Positions 33,657 through 41,604 of a stretch of DNA of 64,000 nucleotides are shown piece after piece (position 1 is the first letter of the stretch; each line of letters begins with the position of its first letter). A program made the position numbers and the translations under genes. The stretch comes from Methylococcus sp. EFPC2 (lineage in GTDB: Bacteria; Pseudomonadota; Gammaproteobacteria; Methylococcales; Methylococcaceae): positions 3,596,001 to 3,660,000 of the forward strand of contig NZ_CP070491.1 of assembly GCF_016925495.1 (NCBI RefSeq). Reading direction: 5' to 3'. The notes under the pieces were generated by a model. The model was not told the origin of the DNA and made no database searches. It was given only the letters and a program-made list of their open reading frames with translations.

Positions 33657-34430
33657 TCAGGCGCTTTTACGCAACTCGTCGTAACGGCGGGCCACGCTTT
33701 CCAATTTCACGCCGTCGCTCAATACGTCTTCCAGTTCGCTCGCGATGAATTGCTCGTAATGGCGACGCAGCACGCTGTCGGTCGGGAGCGGAAAGCTCAG
33801 GGACTCGATCAGGGACTTTATGTGCGTCTGAAAATGCCGTCGCAGCACGGAGTCTTCAGGAACGCCGAGGTGGGAGGCAGGGGGGGCCGAGGACGTCGGA
33901 GCATGGGCCGTGGTCGTCGATTCGACTGGCCCCGGTTCGATCACTGCGCGTTCGACAAGCGATAGGCGCCGGCTCAAGGCGGTTTTTCGGTGTTCGTCGT
34001 AGATGCGAATAAGGTTTTTCAGTTTCGAGTCGTCGCTCAAGACGGCTTCCAATTCGCTGGCTACCGATTGTTCATGATGGCGGCGCAATACGCTGTCGGT
34101 CGGGCGCTGAGCACTGACCTCCTCGATCAGGTATTTCAGGTGAGCGAGATAATGCCTTTTCAGTACGGAATCTTCCGGAGTATTTGAGGAATCCGCTCTG
34201 CTTGCCGCAGTAGCCGGGAGGTCGCCGGTGGAATGGCGGCGTTCCAGCACCAAATCTCCTGCAATGGCCCCGCCTACGGTTTCGCCGGCCGGCGAACCCT
34301 GAGTATCGGCGGAGATTTCATCCGGAATGAGTTCACCGGCTTGCTTTTTCCGTAGGAAATAAAAAAGCACCAGAAATAAGGCGATCGCGACAAAGAAATA
34401 CTGTAAAAAGCTGGAATGCTCGGCTTGCAT
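33657..34430 (-). CDS. Membrane-anchored DSVLRRH-repeat protein, unknown family
   Basis: A 257-residue protein with one N-terminal membrane helix (about 7-26), then RKK, then a Ser/Thr/Ala/Gly-rich linker (30-84), so the bulk is probably cytoplasmic. The rest is two 67-residue repeats (85-151 and 191-257) joined by a low-complexity linker. Each repeat has two DSVL(K/R)RH motifs 25 residues apart (87-93, 112-118, 193-199, 218-224). The second motif of each pair leads into ASELE-VLSD--KL and ends YDE-RK. A weaker relative (DLVLERRH) stands at 59-66. I know no function for it. The start at 34430 is chosen to begin at the membrane anchor. Confidence 0.75.
   Translation of the reverse strand: MQAEHSSFLQYFFVAIALFLVLFYFLRKKQAGELIPDEISADTQGSPAGETVGGAIAGDLVLERRHSTGDLPATAASRADSSNTPEDSVLKRHYLAHLKYLIEEVSAQRPTDSVLRRHHEQSVASELEAVLSDDSKLKNLIRIYDEHRKTALSRRLSLVERAVIEPGPVESTTTAHAPTSSAPPASHLGVPEDSVLRRHFQTHIKSLIESLSFPLPTDSVLRRHYEQFIASELEDVLSDGVKLESVARRYDELRKSA
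33660..33860 (-). repeat. Intragenic repeat unit 2 of the DSVLRRH protein
   Basis: Encodes residues 191-257. It aligns without gaps over 67 residues to unit 1 (33978-34178), starting PEDSVL in both and ending in a YDE-RK motif. Confidence 0.75.
33978..34178 (-). repeat. Intragenic repeat unit 1 of the DSVLRRH protein
   Basis: Encodes residues 85-151, starting PEDSVLKRH and ending YDEHRKTA. Together with unit 2 it shows an internal duplication of the coding sequence. Confidence 0.75.
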
Positions 34431-34930
34431 GACGATATTCACCCCGTAATGATGGAAAGAAAGACGCGTTGTTGCATGTAAAGTGCCGGGCACGGTTTCC
34501 GTGTCGGCGACCCTCTCGGTTTATATCCTTCCCTTCGATGTCATGGAACCAAGCCGGTCCCCATCCTCCGTCGAAACCGCATGGAGTGCACACTACCGCA
34601 GGTGGACCGGCTTAGTCTGAACCGCTATTTTCACGACGGCAAGCGCAAACTTGACCCGCCATGCGGGCACGCTCATGGGCGACTTTACTTGCCGAACGCC
34701 GGGTTCGGGCTGGTTTCGAAAGATTTCGACTTTCGGGAATAAGGAAAAAGCCGGTGTAGTTCCTGAGAGTAAATTGTTTATCCACCGGTGAGATGCCTGT
34801 CGCCACGCCGAACTCCCGCATACGCCTCATTCGGTCCTGATTCGGCGGGACAGGGAATTTTCGTGCGTGCGAATCGAAGATTCCCGTATACTCGCGCCTT
34901 ACGGCTACTAGCGAGTTAAACTCCGGCGAC
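34431..34930. other. Intergenic region, 500 bp
   Basis: Between the leftward DSVLRRH gene and the rightward metal-efflux region. It holds the second copy of the 16-bp direct repeat (34655-34680). Near the right end are a TATACT box (34887-34892) and a 6-bp inverted repeat ACTCGC/GCGAGT (34890-34895 with 34911-34916) just before the next gene. An antisense frame at 34612-34977 shows no protein-like features. Confidence 0.5.
34655..34680. repeat. Direct repeat, copy 2 (CCCGCCATGCGGGCAC ... CATGGGC)
   Basis: Sixteen bases are identical to 33603-33618, followed after three bases by CATGGGC. Together the two copies bracket the DSVLRRH-repeat gene. Confidence 0.7.
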
Positions 34931-35335
34931 ATGCTGTTCACATCCCGTTTCCTGCTCATCGGCCTGCTGGCGCTCATGCAAATGTTCGCCCCGCTGGTCC
35001 ATGCCCATAGTGGCGGGGCAGGCGTGACGGTGGGTTTTCCTCACCTGCCCGAACTGGAGGTCCTGTCGCGGACTTCCCCCGCGGGAATCGAAATCGGCGC
35101 CGACCGGGGTATAGCGGAGTTTGTGATCGGTCTCGCCCCGGCTCTCAAGTCGGACGGCGACGGGCTAGCGCCCGGCCCCGGTAGCGATGCGCCGGCCGTC
35201 CTGCCAGACCGCATCCGCGTGAGCCCGACGTCGGCGCAGACCGTTTCCGTCGTTCACGCCACGCAAACCGGCCAGCGTGTCCGGTACGCCGCCTCGGAGC
35301 CGCGCGGCCCTCCCAGGACTACTCTCACCCATTGA
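34931..35335 (+). CDS. Small secreted protein preceding a metal-efflux operon
   Basis: A 134-residue protein with an N-terminal signal peptide (LLIGLLALMQMFAPLVHAHS) and a His-containing cleavage region (HAHSGG). The mature part is Gly/Pro/Ala-rich without recognisable domains. Short secreted proteins of this look often precede czcCBA-type operons, so a role in periplasmic metal binding or sensing is plausible but unproven. A 100-bp gap separates it from the TolC-family gene. Confidence 0.65.
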   Translation: MLFTSRFLLIGLLALMQMFAPLVHAHSGGAGVTVGFPHLPELEVLSRTSPAGIEIGADRGIAEFVIGLAPALKSDGDGLAPGPGSDAPAVLPDRIRVSPTSAQTVSVVHATQTGQRVRYAASEPRGPPRTTLTH

Positions 35336-35435
35336 TGTCAGTCCGTCGCCCGCCGTCTTTCGCGATGGCGGGGGACGTATGCCCGGATCGCGCGCCCGGC
35401 GAGGCGCCGCGATGCCCACCCGTGGAGAGTTCTCT

Positions 35436-36695
35436 ATGTCCGCCCCAATCCGAGTGGCCGCCCTGATCGGCCTTTGTTGTCTTTTCGGCCCTGTCTTCGC
35501 CGCCGAGGACCTACGCTACGTCGACCATTACGACGAATTGCGGTCCGATCCCAAGCTCAGCTTGCAGCAAGTGGTCGATGCCACTTTCCAACAATATCCG
35601 CAAGGTGCGGTGATCGCCGCCCTGCAAGACGAGGCGCAGGCCTTGCACCGGCGTAGCGACAGCCTGGTGGCCGGCTACCCCATGGTCTACCTGCAGTGGA
35701 TCAACGATGCGCCGTTCAACGACCGGGGGCGCAACGAGATCCAGACCGGCTACCAGATTCCCGTGTGGATGTGGGGCCAGCGCGCCGCCAGCCGCAACGT
35801 GGCCGGCGAGGCCGAAAAGGGTGCCCGGCGCTTTGCCGATGCGGTCAAGCACGAGGTGGCCGGCCTGGTCAGGGAGACTTTGTGGAACCTCGCGCTGGTC
35901 GAAAACCGGCACGAGCTGGCCCGCAAGGTCTACGAGGTGTCCGAACAGACTCTGCATGCTGTCACGCGGCGGGTGGAGCTCGGCGATCTGGCCCGCACCG
36001 ATCAACTGATGGCCGAGAGCGATCTGCTGGACAAGAAAAACCTGCTGGTGCTGGCCGAGGCGGAGGTGATGCACGCCCGCAAGGCCTATCAGAACCTGAC
36101 CCGCATGGAACGCGCTCCCGCCGTGTACGACGAGCATAAGAGCCCGCTGCACGAAATCGCCGAACAGCATCCGGCGGTCGCCGCCGCCAATGCCGTGGTC
36201 GAGCGCGCGCAAGCCGAGGTGGAATTCACCCGACTTTCCAAACAGGGCAACCAGCCCTCCATCCTCATCGGCTCCCAGCACGACCGGGGCGCGCGCGGCG
36301 AAGGCTACGACAACGGCACCAATCTGGTCGTGCAGATTCCCTTTGGCGGCGAGGCCTGGAACGCGCCCCAGGTGGCTGGCGCCAGCCTCACGCTGAATCA
36401 GAAAATCGCCGACCGCGGAACCCTGCTGCGCCAGCTGGAAAAAGCTTTGCACGAAGCCCAGCACAATCTGGAAGTGGACGAGAAGGCGCTGGAACTGGCC
36501 GGCCGGCGCCGGGAAATCGCCGAGACCCATCTGCGCATGAGCAAGCTGGCCTTCGAGGCCGGCGAGATACCGCTCATCGATTATCTGAAGATCCAGGCCA
36601 ACGCCCAGGCCGCCATCCGCGATGCCGCGGAGCGGGCGATATTGCTCAAGCGCGATACCGCGTTCTACAACCAGGTCGTGGGGGTGATGCCATGA
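35436..36695 (+). CDS. czcC: CzcC-like outer-membrane factor (TolC family)
   Basis: A 419-residue outer-membrane efflux protein with a signal peptide (cleavage near VFA-AED). It contains the two long coiled-coil OEP repeats typical of TolC-fold proteins (LSLQQVVDATFQQYP at the start of repeat 1; RRREIAETHLRMSKLAFEAGEIPLIDYL in repeat 2). It should form the outer-membrane channel of the RND pump encoded next. ATG 35436 is preceded by GGAG at 8 bp and gives a proper signal peptide. Its stop overlaps the adaptor gene start (ATGA). Confidence 0.85.
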   Translation: MSAPIRVAALIGLCCLFGPVFAAEDLRYVDHYDELRSDPKLSLQQVVDATFQQYPQGAVIAALQDEAQALHRRSDSLVAGYPMVYLQWINDAPFNDRGRNEIQTGYQIPVWMWGQRAASRNVAGEAEKGARRFADAVKHEVAGLVRETLWNLALVENRHELARKVYEVSEQTLHAVTRRVELGDLARTDQLMAESDLLDKKNLLVLAEAEVMHARKAYQNLTRMERAPAVYDEHKSPLHEIAEQHPAVAAANAVVERAQAEVEFTRLSKQGNQPSILIGSQHDRGARGEGYDNGTNLVVQIPFGGEAWNAPQVAGASLTLNQKIADRGTLLRQLEKALHEAQHNLEVDEKALELAGRRREIAETHLRMSKLAFEAGEIPLIDYLKIQANAQAAIRDAAERAILLKRDTAFYNQVVGVMP

Positions 36696-37792
36696 GGATG
36701 TTCAAGCTGACGATACTCGCCTGGCTGGCGCTGGGCGGCTTGGCTCAAGCGCAGGATAACCTGCTCAAGATGACGCCGGAGCAGTCCCAGCACATCGGCA
36801 TCAAGACCTTGAAGCCTCAGGTCACGCACCAGATGCCGTTGGCGCGCGCCCCGGCCCGGGTCAGCCTGCCGCCGCAGAACGAGCAGACGGTGGCCGCGCC
36901 GGTGGCCGGGTTCGTCGACAAGATCGAAGTCGCGCTGGGTGTGGAAGTGCAGGCCGGCCAGACGCTGGCGCAGATCCGCAGCGCCGAACTGCTCGCCCTG
37001 CAACGCGCCGCCCTGGATGCCGACACCCAGTTACGCCTGGCCGGCGCCAAGCTGAATCGCGACAAGACCCTGCTGGCCGAAGGCATCATCGCCCACATCC
37101 GCTACGAGGAGACCCGCGCCGATCACGAACGTTATCTCACCGCCCAGAAGGAGGCCGACCAATTGTTGACTTCCGTGGGCATGAGCGCCGCGGAAATCCG
37201 CACCCTCAAGCGCAACCACAAGCTGGACGGCACATTGACGGTACATGCGCCATTCGCCGGGGTGATCCTGGAACGCTTGGCCGCCCCCGGCCAACGCGTC
37301 GACCTGCTGGCACCCTTGTTCAAGGTGGGCAAGCTGGACGAATTGTGGCTGGAGATCGATATGCCCATGGAGCGCCTGGCGGAAGCACGAGTCGGCGACT
37401 CGGTGGCCATCGAGAACACCGGCTTGAACGCACATATCACCCACATCGGGCAGGCCATCAACCCGGCCAGCCAGAGCGCCCTGGTCCGCGCGGTGGTGAG
37501 CGGACGCACCGATGCCATCAGGCCCGGCCAGCACGTCAACGTGCAGCTCATGCACGCCAGCAGCGACGATTTGTTCCGTCTGCCGATAGGCGCGCTGGCC
37601 AGCCAGGAAGGCAAGGACTATGTCTTCGTGCGCGTATCCGGCGGCTATGCGCCACGCGAGGTGAGCGTGGCCAGCAAGGAGGAGCGTGAGGCGATCATCC
37701 ATGCCGGGCTCAAGCCGGGCGATGAAGTGGTGGTGCAGGGCGTGGCCGCTCTCAAGGCCAGTTGGGTCGGCATAGGCGGGGGGGGCGATTGA
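36692..37792 (+). CDS. czcB: RND efflux periplasmic adaptor (CzcB-like)
   Basis: A 366-residue membrane-fusion protein with a signal peptide (about 1-20). The lipoyl/barrel-sandwich halves are visible (VAAPVAGFVDKIEVALGVEVQAGQ and, after the coiled-coil hairpin, GTLTVHAPFAGVILERLAAPGQRV). A beta-barrel (ELWLEIDMP) and a C-terminal membrane-proximal domain (LKPGDEVVVQG) follow. It links the inner-membrane pump to the outer-membrane channel. No His-rich metal-binding N-terminal extension, as in some CzcB proteins, is present. Coupled by ATGA to czcC; one base separates its stop from the permease start. Confidence 0.88.
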   Translation: MRMFKLTILAWLALGGLAQAQDNLLKMTPEQSQHIGIKTLKPQVTHQMPLARAPARVSLPPQNEQTVAAPVAGFVDKIEVALGVEVQAGQTLAQIRSAELLALQRAALDADTQLRLAGAKLNRDKTLLAEGIIAHIRYEETRADHERYLTAQKEADQLLTSVGMSAAEIRTLKRNHKLDGTLTVHAPFAGVILERLAAPGQRVDLLAPLFKVGKLDELWLEIDMPMERLAEARVGDSVAIENTGLNAHITHIGQAINPASQSALVRAVVSGRTDAIRPGQHVNVQLMHASSDDLFRLPIGALASQEGKDYVFVRVSGGYAPREVSVASKEEREAIIHAGLKPGDEVVVQGVAALKASWVGIGGGGD

Positions 37793-37793
37793 G

Positions 37794-40700
37794 ATGGCCG
37801 GCCTCATTCAATTCGCGCTCACGCAGCGCCTGCTGATCCTGCTGCTGGTCTTCCTCCTGGCCGGCGGAGGTTATTACGCCACCACCACCATCCCCATCGA
37901 CGCATTTCCCGACGTCTCGCCGACCCAGGTCAAGGTCATCGTCAAGGCGGCGGGCATGACGCCCGAGGAAGTCGAGGCGCGCATCACCGCGCCCATCGAG
38001 GTGGAGTTGCTGGGCATCCCCAAGCAGACCATGCTGCGTTCCATCGCCAAATATTCGCTGACCGACATCACCGTCGATTTTGAGGAAGGCACCGACATCT
38101 ACTGGGCACGCCAGCAGATCGCCGAGCGCATCAACGGGGTGTGGGGCAGCCTGCCCGAAGGCGTCGAGGGCGGCATCGCGCCCATGACTACCCCGTTGGG
38201 CGAAATGTTCATGTTCACCGTCGAAGGCGGCGAACTGAGCCTGATGGAGCGGCGCAACCTGCTCGACTGGGTCATCCGCCCGGCCTTGCGCACCGTGCCC
38301 GGCGTGGCCGACGTCAACACCCTGGGCGGCCTGGCGCGCAGCTACGAGGTGATACCCGACAACGGCCGATTATCCGCGCGCGGCATCAGCATCCAGCAAC
38401 TCACCGAGGCGCTGAAATCCAACAACCGCAACGACGGCGCCGGGCGTTTGACGGAGGGTGAGGAGTCGCTGCTGGTGCGCGCCGAAGGCCGCATCCAGAC
38501 ACTGGATGACGTGCGCGCCATCGTCATCGCCAGCCCGGACGGCGTCGCGGTGACCGTGGGCGATGTGGCCGAGGTGCGCATAGGCGCGTTGACCCGCTAC
38601 GGCGCGGTGAGCCAGAACGGCCAGGGCGAGGTGACCGAGGGACTGGTGCTGAGTCTGCGCGGAGCCAACGCCCGGCAGGTGGTGGAGGGCGTCGAGGCCA
38701 AGCTGGAGGAAATCAAGCCGGCCCTGCCCGAAGGCGTGAAGGTCGACGTGTTCTACAACCGCGGCGATCTGGTCGGGCGGGCCGTGCACACCGTCAGCAA
38801 GGCCCTGGTGGAAGCGGTGGTGCTGGTGTTGGTGCTGCTGATGCTATTCCTCGGCGAATGGCGCGCGGCCCTCACCGTCGCCTGTTCGCTACCGCTGGCG
38901 GCCTTGTTCACCTTTATCATGATGCGCTGGTTCGGCATGTCGGCCAATCTGATGAGCCTGGGCGGCCTGGCCATCGCCATCGGCATGCTGGTGGACGCCG
39001 CGGTGGTGGTGGTGGAAAACATCGCCACGCAACTGGGCGACGCAAGCAAGCACCATAGCCTGCCGCGTTTGCACCTGATCTACCGATCGGTACGCGAAGT
39101 GGCCGCGCCGGTGACTTCCGGCATACTCATCATCGTCATCGTCTTCCTGCCGCTGCTGACCCTGCAAGGCTTGGAGGGCAAGCTGTTCGGGCCGGTGGCG
39201 CTGACCATCGTGTTCGCGCTCAGCGGCTCGCTGCTGCTGTCGCTGACGGTCATCCCGGTGCTGGCCTCGTTTCTCTTGAAAACGATGTCGCACCAAGAGC
39301 CCTGGCTGCCGCGTACCCTGCATAGTCTGTACGAGCCGGCGCTGGACTGGTGCCTGCAACATACCCGCGTGGTGCTTGTCACCGCCGGCGTGCTGCTGGC
39401 CATCACGGCCGTGATTTATACCCAGATCGGCAAGACCTTCATGCCGACCATGGACGAGGGCGACATCATCGTGCAGGTGGAAAAGCTGCCGTCCATCAAT
39501 CTGGACCAGTCGGTGCGCCTGGACGGCCGCATCCAGGAAGCGATCCTGCAGCACGTGCCGGAAGTCACCCGTGTGGTGGCCCGCGTCGGCGCCGACGAGA
39601 TCGGCCTGGATCCCATGGGCCTGAACGAGACCGACACTTTCCTCATCCTCAAGCCGCGCGATGAGTGGCGCATGGACAGCAAGGAAAAACTCATCGAGGA
39701 GATCCGCAAGGTGATAGCAACCGTTCCCGGCATCGCATTCGGTTTCACCCAGCCGATCCAGATGCGCGTGACGGAAATGCTCACCGGCGTGCGCGGTGAC
39801 GTGGCGGTCAAACTCTACGGGGCCGATCTGGCCGTGCTCAACGCCAAGGCGGAGGAGATCGCCGCGCTGCTGCGCACCATACCCGGCGCGTCCGACGTGT
39901 TCACCACCCGCAACGAGGGCATGCAGTATCTGCAACTAAAGATCGACCGCCTCGCCGCCGGCCGCTTGGGCCTGGACGGCGACCGCTTGGAAGAGATGCT
40001 GCGCGCCCAGATCGAGGGGCTGAAGCTGGGCATCGTGCAGGAAGGCATACGCCGCACGCCCCTGCTTCTGCGTGGTGCGGGCGATCCGGCCAATTTCTCA
40101 GGCTTGCAGGTGAGTTTGCCCAACAATCAGCGCGTGCCGCTGTCCGCCGTCGCCAAGATCGAGCGGGTCGAAGGCGTGGTGTCGGTCGCCCGCGAACGCG
40201 GCCAGCGTTTCTCCGTGGTGCGCAGCAACGTGCGGGGCCGTGACCTGGTCGGTTTCGTGGCCGACGCCCGCGCCGCGGTGGAAAAGAACGTCGAACTGCC
40301 CAAGGGCTATTACATCCAGTGGGGCGGACAGTTCGAGAACCAGCAACGCGCCGCGGCACGTCTGGCCCTGGTCATCCCGGTCTCCATCGGCCTGATCTTC
40401 CTGCTGCTGTTCACCACCTTCGGCTCGGTGAAACAGGCGGTGCTGGTGCTGTCCAACATCCCGCTGGCGATGATAGGCGGCGTCGTGGCCTTGTGGATCT
40501 CCGGCGAATACCTGTCGGTGCCGGCCTCGGTGGGCTTCATCGCCCTGCTGGGCATCGCGGTGTTGAACGGCGTGGTAATGCTGAGCTATTTCAACCAGTT
40601 GCGCGCGCTGGGCATGGAAATCGGCCGGGTGGTGGTGGTCGGTTCGCTGCGCCGGCTGCGGCCGGTGATGATGACCGCCAGCATCGCCGCCTTCGGCCTG

Positions 40701-40835
40701 ATACCCCTGCTGTTCGCCACCGGGCCCGGCTCGGAGATCCAGCGTCCGCTGGCGGTGGTGGTGATCGGCGGCCTGGTCACCTCAACGCTGCTCACTCTGA
40801 TACTGCTGCCGATACTCTACCGGCGTTTTGGTTGA
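37794..40835 (+). CDS. Heavy-metal RND efflux permease, CusA-like TM4 motif
   Basis: A 1013-residue proton-driven RND pump with twelve predicted membrane helices and two large periplasmic loops. The TM4 motif is GGLAIAIGMLVDAAVVVVEN. The second Asp and the Glu are kept, but the DFG Asp of CzcA-type pumps is replaced. This pattern is associated with the CusA (Cu+/Ag+) branch of HME-RND proteins, so monovalent metals should be considered despite the czc-like gene order. Encoded after the outer-membrane factor and adaptor genes and followed by DUF3240. Confidence 0.88.
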   Translation: MAGLIQFALTQRLLILLLVFLLAGGGYYATTTIPIDAFPDVSPTQVKVIVKAAGMTPEEVEARITAPIEVELLGIPKQTMLRSIAKYSLTDITVDFEEGTDIYWARQQIAERINGVWGSLPEGVEGGIAPMTTPLGEMFMFTVEGGELSLMERRNLLDWVIRPALRTVPGVADVNTLGGLARSYEVIPDNGRLSARGISIQQLTEALKSNNRNDGAGRLTEGEESLLVRAEGRIQTLDDVRAIVIASPDGVAVTVGDVAEVRIGALTRYGAVSQNGQGEVTEGLVLSLRGANARQVVEGVEAKLEEIKPALPEGVKVDVFYNRGDLVGRAVHTVSKALVEAVVLVLVLLMLFLGEWRAALTVACSLPLAALFTFIMMRWFGMSANLMSLGGLAIAIGMLVDAAVVVVENIATQLGDASKHHSLPRLHLIYRSVREVAAPVTSGILIIVIVFLPLLTLQGLEGKLFGPVALTIVFALSGSLLLSLTVIPVLASFLLKTMSHQEPWLPRTLHSLYEPALDWCLQHTRVVLVTAGVLLAITAVIYTQIGKTFMPTMDEGDIIVQVEKLPSINLDQSVRLDGRIQEAILQHVPEVTRVVARVGADEIGLDPMGLNETDTFLILKPRDEWRMDSKEKLIEEIRKVIATVPGIAFGFTQPIQMRVTEMLTGVRGDVAVKLYGADLAVLNAKAEEIAALLRTIPGASDVFTTRNEGMQYLQLKIDRLAAGRLGLDGDRLEEMLRAQIEGLKLGIVQEGIRRTPLLLRGAGDPANFSGLQVSLPNNQRVPLSAVAKIERVEGVVSVARERGQRFSVVRSNVRGRDLVGFVADARAAVEKNVELPKGYYIQWGGQFENQQRAAARLALVIPVSIGLIFLLLFTTFGSVKQAVLVLSNIPLAMIGGVVALWISGEYLSVPASVGFIALLGIAVLNGVVMLSYFNQLRALGMEIGRVVVVGSLRRLRPVMMTASIAAFGLIPLLFATGPGSEIQRPLAVVVIGGLVTSTLLTLILLPILYRRFG

Positions 40836-40886
40836 AGCCAAGCCGGGTGGCCTGTCTGCCCGGCACTTAGTCGAAAAAGAAAGCAT

Positions 40887-41189
40887 ATGACGGCACATAA
40901 TCTGATTACACTCACCGTCTCGCCCTCAATCGAGGAAGCCCTGGTCGACTGGCTGCTGGGCCTCGAAACCACGCGCGGGTTCACCAGCTTTCCGGTTCAT
41001 GGCCATTCCAGCCAGTTGCAGGGGCTCAGCCTGGCCGAGCAGGTGGCAGGGCGCAAGAAGCAGGTACGCTTCCAGATCCACCTGCCGGAAAGGGAGACTG
41101 CCGAATTCATCGCGCGGCTCCAGCAGGACTTCCAGGGTACCGGCCTCCATTACTGGATTTCGCCAGTCACGGAAAGCGGCCACCTTTGA
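40887..41189 (+). CDS. DUF3240 family protein
   Basis: A 100-residue cytoplasmic protein of the DUF3240 family, which has a ferredoxin-like, PII-like fold and is typically encoded beside CzcA/CusA-type pumps. Typical features are LVDWLL-GLETTRGFTSFPV, LSLAEQVAGRKKQVRFQI and GLHYWISPV. It probably modulates or senses for the pump encoded 51 bp upstream. The function is not established for the family. Confidence 0.85.
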   Translation: MTAHNLITLTVSPSIEEALVDWLLGLETTRGFTSFPVHGHSSQLQGLSLAEQVAGRKKQVRFQIHLPERETAEFIARLQQDFQGTGLHYWISPVTESGHL

Positions 41190-41197
41190 CTGCCGGA

Positions 41198-41539
41198 TCA
41201 GTCGGCGAAGCCGTACATGTCGAGCAGATAGCGGATACACGACAGGGCCTTTTCATCGATGTTCAGTAGCCTGAAACCGCTGTCGAAAAACTCGGGATTA
41301 ACGTCGTTGCCGCTCCATAAACATTCGGCGTCCAAATCCAGGCGGCCGTGGGGGAACATTTCGGCGGGAAGCTCCATGCGGAGATGGTAAAGATTGCCGA
41401 CCCCCAGCTCATGCTCGCTCACCAGCATGACGCCTTCGGAAGTGATGTCCACCAGGTTGCCGACCGGCACGCCGGTTTCCCGATCGAACACCCGCAGATA
41501 AAAGATCAGATGGCGGCGCGGTATTTTTCTTTGGTTCAT
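41198..41539 (-). CDS. PilZ-domain protein (c-di-GMP binding)
   Basis: A 113-residue single PilZ domain. The c-di-GMP contact motifs are present: an Arg cluster at the N terminus (RKIPRRH) and VDITSEGVML corresponding to DxSxxG. It probably acts as a small effector or adaptor for c-di-GMP, which the enzymes at 5.7-11.5 kb could make or degrade. It ends 8 bp from the convergent DUF3240 gene stop and lies downstream of phrB in the same direction (65-bp gap). Confidence 0.85.
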   Translation of the reverse strand: MNQRKIPRRHLIFYLRVFDRETGVPVGNLVDITSEGVMLVSEHELGVGNLYHLRMELPAEMFPHGRLDLDAECLWSGNDVNPEFFDSGFRLLNIDEKALSCIRYLLDMYGFAD

Positions 41540-41604
41540 CTTCTTTCCCTCTCATACCCGTGGTATCTGCCTGCCGTCCGAGCTGGGCGGCTCAAGCCCG
41601 GGGG

